Below, one piece after another: positions 58,479-64,000 of a stretch of 64,000 nucleotides of DNA. Source of the stretch: Filosporella fistucella (Eukaryota; Ascomycota; Leotiomycetes; Helotiales). A program made the translations under genes and the position numbers. The notes beneath the pieces are model-generated. The model was given only the letters and a program-made list of their open reading frames with translations. It did not search any database and was not told where the DNA came from. Position 1 is the stretch's first letter; each line of letters opens with the position of its first letter. The DNA lies in assembly GCA_030077755.1 (NCBI GenBank), contig JAQJZZ010000001.1:806001-870000 (forward strand). The letters run 5' to 3'.

Positions 58479-59426
58479 TGTAGGTATTAGTGTAATTTGA
58501 TTGACTTGGTTCCCCATTTTGACATCCCATCCAACACCTGTGACATGCAATGTATCACTATATGTGGCGGTGATGGCAGTTCCGTCAAATTTCAAAATCA
58601 ACAGTGATCACTAAATCATTATATAATAGAGATTAATTTTTGGAACTCTCCGATTGTCTGAGCCATATGAATAAAATGACCATAGTCATGTGTATTGGAT
58701 ATACTATACGTTACAAAAGAAAGCCCTGACTGAAGATCAAAGAGGCTCTTCGTAGTCAATCAAGGGGCAGTAGCGTGATCAAATTAATATTGCTAATTCG
58801 TAAGGATATCAAGAAAAAAACATGGCGGTATTTAAATCTAAGGGGGTGCGAGGATTCCCTTTTTCACAAAGTGCAAGCCAAATCATAGCCTATTCCATTT
58901 TCACGAACTTGGAAGGCGTGTCTAATTCTTGTCGTGTAAATCATTTCCCCTCTTTGTTCTATATCTGGCCTACGCGACACCCTTTAAATTGGGACAGCTA
59001 ATCCAGGCAATGCTTCACTTGCTCCCATCGCCAACAGATTTTGATAGCCCTGTCAATGGAGGTACTTTCTCTCTACCCTCTCTTTGAAAATAACAGAACG
59101 ATTTCGTCTTATCTACCTTTCCCTGTCAGCCTTCAAACTCGCCAAAGCAATGTGGGGTCTCAAAGCAGCCCCTCCTGCATATTAACCCAGATTATGCACC
59201 ACTAACAAGTGGATCTCACCTTGAGCACTTTCTAATCCCACCCCGTCTGTCTACAGCTGTTCTAACTCGCCAATTCTCCATTTCTTTCAAGCCGCTTACC
59301 CACAGAGAGCGCTTATGCCCTACCACACCTAATTCTTCACGCCGAGCACCCCACCTCTCGGCGTGACAAACACACCATTCTCTCCCACGTTTATTATGCG
59401 TAATAAGGCGTCTTGAAACATATCAA
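58479..59426. other. Intergenic stretch before the tRNA gene
   Basis: About 950 bp, AT-rich, with no supported ORF. The 3' UTR of the ZZ/EF-hand gene lies at its left end. Confidence 0.45.
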
Positions 59427-59507
59427 GGCACTTTGGCGGAGTGGTTAACGCGATGGCCTGCTAAGCCATTTCCTTCGGGAGCGTGTGTTCGAATCACACA
59501 GGTGTCG
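59427..59507 (+). tRNA. tRNA-Ser (anticodon GCT)
   Basis: All arms can be drawn. Acceptor stem GGCACTT pairs with AGGTGTC (two G-U pairs), D arm is GGCGGAGTGGTTAACGCG, anticodon stem ATGGC/GCCAT encloses loop CTGCTAA (anticodon GCT, reads AGC/AGU), and the T arm is GTGTGTTCGAATCACAC. The long variable arm (TTCCTTCGGGAGC) is the serine hallmark. No intron and no encoded CCA. A T-rich run follows within 20 bases, as expected for Pol III termination. Confidence 0.95.
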
Positions 59508-61360
59508 AAACTTGACCGGTTTCTTATTCTTTTTTGGATTTTTTTGGTATTTCTGGGGCTTGGATAACTGTTTAGATTGATCGAGTAGATTGACATTGGG
59601 TTTGGAGCTCAGATTAGGGCTTGGCTTGGTAACTGGGAGCTGGATATTTATTTTAATATCGGCTGGGTCTTTACGACTTGATTTACTTTAGACCCTTGGT
59701 TCTTTTGTAATCTTCACATTCTATATCAACAATAGTAGCTAACAGCCTCTTTCGAAAGGCTTCAGTTGCTGAGTGGCTTTGAGCTTCGAAGGGAAGCTGA
59801 AATGGATACCAAGAGCGGGGTAAACAGCCTGGCTTTTTCGCTACTCACCGCCTAGAAAGTGACCTGTTTTAAGCCAAATACTGCCATCTTCTTTATTCAA
59901 TTATCACAACTGTGTAAAGCACCGAATACTTCAATTCTAGAGAGTGGTGTTCAAGTAGGTGCAGGGGCATATCAAATGGTTATTTCACTCGCTTTAAAGC
60001 TACACGGAAAGAAGTACAAACCTGGTTGTTCGTTTGCGATGATAAGTAGCGTAACATATAAGTTTAGAGCCCAGCTTGACGACTTTCAGGAACAAGATAG
60101 GGCAGCAATTACTTGCACACCGATTCGTAAAGGTATAGGCGGCAGGCTGCCTGCCCTGGAATTGCTGCGTACTAGAAATCAGGCCAAAACAGGGACATTG
60201 CCCTTAAAATCATCATCTGGAAACAATGGGAAGCCATAGTTGCTTCCCAAAACGATGCAATCAGCCGCTTTCTCATTTTACCATTCCGGCCGTACTTCGT
60301 CGTCGCCGCCCTTGACCAAAGCAAGGTCGACGTCGACACAAGAAAAGGGGGTCTCGGTAAGCATTCACTCTCTCGCTGTCTATGGGAAAGAACATGGCGC
60401 CAAGACTGAAGGTACGAACTCCTCATGACAAGACCCAAGATGGGAGCAACAATGCTGCCTTCCCATTGTGAAACACTCGCATACCCGAGAATCAGTTGTG
60501 TGACCAGCACAGCCACCCTCCTCGAGCTGTGAGAAAAGTCTAGATTTGGCTGGAGATCAAAAGCTTGTTTTGAGGCAATGATTGCGCGGCTTTTCAAATA
60601 TGTATCCGATCGAATGAGATCCTCTCTCCATAGTGTACGTCGTTGAAGAATCGTGTTGGCTTGAGGCACAGTCAAATCCCATCTTACCCAGCATTATTAC
60701 CCATAGCGGCAGTCAGACGGTGGCGTTGGGACCTGGGTTTCAAAAGCTTGGCAGATCGGGAATCTCGGGTCAGATAGTACAAAGAAAAATGATATCAGCT
60801 CGGATATCTTACGGATAGAATGGCATCAGGCAGTATCATGTACTTGTTCATGACTTCAAAGCTTGTGAAAGCGCCTACAGATTACGTGTACTCCCCAAGT
60901 GACTCTCAGTCTTAGAAGCGTGGCTGGTGGTTGTGAGATTTCCATTATTGGAGATTGTGAGACTATAATAACCCTGCCTCTAGTGGCGTTTGCTGCAACA
61001 AGACCCTGTAGCACCAAGCAGGTTAGCAGAGCGTCAAATGCTTGTTTGGAATAAGGCTTCATTTGCCAACTTCCCCATCTTGTTGCTTTTCTCCATCATC
61101 TTGGCATTCAAGATTTGAATAACTTCGCACCGAGGTTTGTTTGGTGTGTCTTTGTATCGCGGGTCGAAATCGAAAGTTTATCGTGGTAGCGCATCTGCAA
61201 CCCCAGCACTAGATCTTCAACAGCGTCATCGCATTGAATGCGAGAGCGAGTGGTTGTTGACTTGAAAGACTAACCTCTTCTCCACCAATTGTCGCCTTCT
61301 TCCTATTTACCTTCTTCCTCCTTTTCTTTCAACCTCTTCCTAATATCTACGCCTACAACC
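59508..61360. other. 1.85 kb intergenic region
   Basis: Pol III-type T-runs directly follow the tRNA. ORFs of 126 and 167 codons (59859 plus; 60172-60675 minus) have no recognisable feature. The 3' end holds the protease promoter and a C/T-rich leader. Confidence 0.4.
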
Positions 61361-63049
61361 ATGGCACAACTCACTTCCGCCGTTGTACTCTCCCTCCTCT
61401 CCGTTGCCACGGCCAACACTGTTCGATTCGATATTGTCAAGAACCGCGATGTCGAGATTGCGCAATTACAGACCAGAGAAGCCCTACTACGAAGTCGAGA
61501 TGTAGAAACATGGGGAATGATCAAGCGCGAAGATACTGTCACTGAGCAATTGACGAACGCACGTACACAAGGTCTCTACTTTGCGAATGTCAGTGTTGGT
61601 ACTCCATTCCAGGACTTTGCTTTGCAGATCGATACTGGCAGTTCGGATGTTTGGGTTCCTTCCAGCTCTGCCAGTTATTGCTCTCTACCTGCCAGACAAG
61701 GAGGATGCCCAAATGGAAAATGTAGGTCTAGATGCAGATTTAGGTCGAGCTAGCTAATAAGTTATAGTTGATGCCTCGAAATCATCCACCTTTTTGACTG
61801 TCGGACAAGGCGATTTCAATATCTCATACGTCGATGGCTCTGGATCTACGGGCGATTATTTCCAAGACAGATTTGACATCGGTGGTTCAATTCTGCAGAA
61901 TTTCCAGATGGGACTGGCATTAGATACAAGCATTGGCACTGGTATTATGGGGATCGGATATAATACTTCTGAGGCCAACATCGATACCGGAAATGGCACC
62001 ATATATCCCAATTTGCCTTTGGCTATGGTTAATGCTGGAGTCATTAAGTCGTCTGCATATAGCTTGTGGTTGAACGATCTTCGTAAGTTAATTTCTGGCG
62101 TACAATACACCTCTAACATTGAGCAGAATCAAGCACAGGATCTATACTCTTCGGTGGTATCGATACAGAGAAATACGTTGGGGATCTTGTATCCATCCAA
62201 GTATATCCCACATCCCGAAGTGGCCGAGTAACTTCATTCACTGTAGCTTTCACATCGCTTTCTGCTACAAGCTCTTCAGGAACTGATCAGCTTACACCAT
62301 CCAATTATGCTGAAGCTGCAATCTTGGATTCTGGAACAACCATTACTCTCCTTCCAAACGATGTTGCCGCAGCTGTGTATGAAGAGCTTGGAGCTACTGT
62401 ATCGAGACAGCTTGGTGCTGTTGTGGTTCCTTGTGATCTGGCAAAGAATACTGGTACTTTGAATTATGGATTTGGAGGACCTGGTGGCCCAACCATCAAA
62501 GTCGCAGTCTCTGACCTGGTCTTACCACTTACCCTTACCAATGGTCGAACTCCTACATATACCAACGGTCAAACCGCTTGCCAGCTCGGTATTCAAGCTG
62601 CCGGCCAACTTCCAGTCTTGTTCGGAGATACCTTCCTTCGATCTGCGTATGTTGTCTATGATTTGGATAACAATCGTATCGCTTTGGCTCAAACCGACTT
62701 CAATGCTACAGGCTCCAACATAGTTCCATTTGCTAGCTCTGGGGCACCAATACCAAGTGCTTCCACCGCTGCAGGTCAGGCACAAGTTACGCAAACTGCA
62801 AGCGGAGTTCCAAGAGTCAGCGGGCCAGTCGGAACTGCAACTGGAACAGATGCTGCGACATTCAATCCTACTGCGACTGGTCTCAGTGCTGCCAGTGGAT
62901 TTGCAAGCAATCCTACTAGTTCTTCGACTTCCGGCAAGAAGAATGCTGGTAATGCAGGCCCGGAGCCATTTGCTTGGTCTCGAGTGCTCATTACTGGTGT
63001 GACTGTTGCTCTGATGGGCGTTGGTGGTGGACTCTTTGTTTGGATATAA
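61361..63049 (+). CDS. GPI-anchored aspartic protease (yapsin-like)
   Basis: Model: 61361..61721, 61768..62082, 62127..63049; 532 residues. Signal peptide 1-18, propeptide ending at a Kex2-like site (IKR|ED, 55-56), then a pepsin fold with catalytic D91 (DTGSSDVW) and D293 (LDSGTTIT). The flap region contains ISYVDGSGSTGDYFQD. A Ser/Thr/Ala-rich linker from about 445 leads to a hydrophobic C-terminus (VLITGVTVALMGVGGGLFVWI), consistent with a GPI signal; the exact omega site is unclear. Yapsins cleave at basic residues on cell-surface substrates and help wall maintenance. Introns of 46 and 44 nt are phase 1. Complete and apparently functional. Confidence 0.93.
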
Positions 63050-63481
63050 TTGAGAATGGACTGCTATGAATTCTAGCAGCAATGCAAGTTCATTTGTACT
63101 TGATTTCATGCATTTCTCGGCGTTGGGTTAATGAAACTAGAGTATGGATACATCTGGGTGAGGCATCTGTTGGCATATCAGATCTAGAAGCAACAGAGTG
63201 GCACACAGTACGAACAAAGGAATTGAATTCGTTGATAACGCTACAGTAATTGTGCAATATTATGGAGAATTATGAACGAACTGTGCTGCTGGTAGGTAAT
63301 GTTCTGTATGCCATATCACGTGGCGATAAGGATATCTTTATCTCCCACGTCCTGCCTGGTGAGCCTATGGTCTCGGAGCTTCTCACTCCTCAACTTTCTG
63401 CATACAAACAGGGCGTCATCGAGTGACTGGCCCTCTGATACATCGACCACATCTCCCGGAAGTATACTCACCGCACACACC
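63050..63481. promoter_or_regulatory. Upstream region of the right-edge gene
   Basis: 432 bp with no supported ORF; it carries the protease 3' end and the promoter of the next gene. An ATCACGTGG site sits near 63316. Confidence 0.4.
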
Positions 63482-64000
63482 ATGTCTGCTGCAGAATCGA
63501 TACCAACCTCTCCAGCTCCAGGCAAAGATCCACCAAACCTCAACCCACCTACTACCTCACCCTCTTCCTCATTCAAGCCTCACTCCCCTTCCTCCCTCTC
63601 GATGCCACCTCCTCCTCTTCCAACTCTCCAAACAACATCTACATCCATATCTCATCTTACAGGCGAAAGCACGCTCAAACCACGACCTCCATTCACACCA
63701 TTCTTCACGCTCGTCAACGATTTAAGTTCTGGGACACAGAATACATTTCATCCAAAGATTCACTATTTATTTAGTGACGACGATGATTCTCTTCTGACGG
63801 ACACGCTACTACAAACACTCTCTGCCAATCAAAACGTTGCGTCTGCGTCCATTCAACAGCCTAGCGAAACTGGTTCCTCGAGCTCTAGCGCTATGTTACC
63901 TCCGCAGAGTAAAGACAAGGGGAGGGGCAAACCCAAAGAGGCTATGAGGAGGAGAGAAGAGAGGGTGGTGATCGTGGATATTAATGAGGATGGGAGTGGA
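63482..64000 (+). CDS. 5' part of a conserved fungal hypothetical protein (cut by window end)
   Basis: Open for 173 codons to the edge with no stop. The Pro/Ser-rich, disordered N-terminus (SPAPGKDPPNLNPPTTSP...) is followed by a conserved-looking block PPFTPFFTLVNDLSSG...HPKIHYLFSDDDDSLL, a motif I associate with a fungal family of unknown role. A basic stretch (KDKGRGKPKEAMRRREERVVIVDI) follows. No signal peptide, so likely nuclear or cytosolic. The 3' end, any introns and the function are beyond the window. Confidence 0.7.
   Translation, partial: MSAAESIPTSPAPGKDPPNLNPPTTSPSSSFKPHSPSSLSMPPPPLPTLQTTSTSISHLTGESTLKPRPPFTPFFTLVNDLSSGTQNTFHPKIHYLFSDDDDSLLTDTLLQTLSANQNVASASIQQPSETGSSSSSAMLPPQSKDKGRGKPKEAMRRREERVVIVDINEDGSG

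Noticed and set aside
60172..60675. 167-codon minus-strand ORF near the tRNA
   Set aside because: No recognisable motif, no clear start context, and no continuation by splicing.
1..64000. RIP-mutated repeats, CRISPR arrays, integrated virus
   Set aside because: No direct-repeat/spacer pattern, no viral or retroelement polymerase motifs, and no TA-saturated repeat block was seen on reading both strands.

Overview
The window reads as chromosomal DNA of a filamentous ascomycete (Pezizomycotina). Genes are spaced 0.2-2.7 kb apart on both strands. Most are split by 43-100 nt GT-AG introns, many with a CTAAC/CTGAC-like branch site just before the acceptor. The gene families are typically mould-like: UstYa/DUF3328 oxidase, Fma-TC-like UbiA protein, PTH11/SAT4-type rhodopsin-domain protein, multi-PAS hybrid histidine kinase, GPI-type yapsin, ULD-domain protein and several small secreted proteins. 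The mix resembles Leotiomycetes, but that is an impression, not a computed placement. I see no prokaryotic operons, CRISPR arrays, intact transposons or viral genes. Exon boundaries below were built by hand from splice consensus, frame phase and family continuity; all models close in frame.

Layout. 0.8-4.0 kb: a doubtful small secreted ORF, a UstYa-family gene, and divergent from it a Gly/Tyr-rich secreted peptide with a Kex2-like site. 4.4-11.1 kb: a two-TM probably mitochondrial protein, a glutaminyl cyclase-like M28 protein and a large protein kinase. 11.1-13.4 kb: gene-free, with a degenerate ~55-60 bp repeat. 13.4-27.3 kb: a housekeeping block with an unknown 732-residue protein, MSH6, an acyl-protein-thioesterase-like hydrolase, a raffinose-synthase-like GH36 protein and mitochondrial tyrosyl-tRNA synthetase. 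28.0-28.5 kb: a secreted protein made of three exact 53-residue, six-cysteine modules joined at basic sites. 28.5-31.3 kb: gene-free.

31.3-36.9 kb: an FAD amine oxidase with a C-terminal peroxisomal signal, a divergent PhyH dioxygenase and a UbiA-type prenyltransferase/terpene cyclase, which together look like a small biosynthetic cluster. 39.3-50.6 kb: surface and signalling genes (rhodopsin-domain protein, hybrid histidine kinase, single-TM surface protein, ULD-domain protein with a doubtful first intron or frameshift). 51.3-58.5 kb: an Ala/Gly-repeat secreted protein and a membrane-anchored ZZ/EF-hand protein. 59.4 kb: a tRNA-Ser(GCT). 61.4-63.0 kb: a GPI-anchored aspartic protease. The right edge cuts a conserved fungal ORF.

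The best candidates for something undescribed are the three-module cysteine-rich precursor (27,953-28,546), the UstYa plus Tyr-rich peptide pair (1,260-4,035), and the UbiA/PhyH/amine oxidase group (31,268-36,853).
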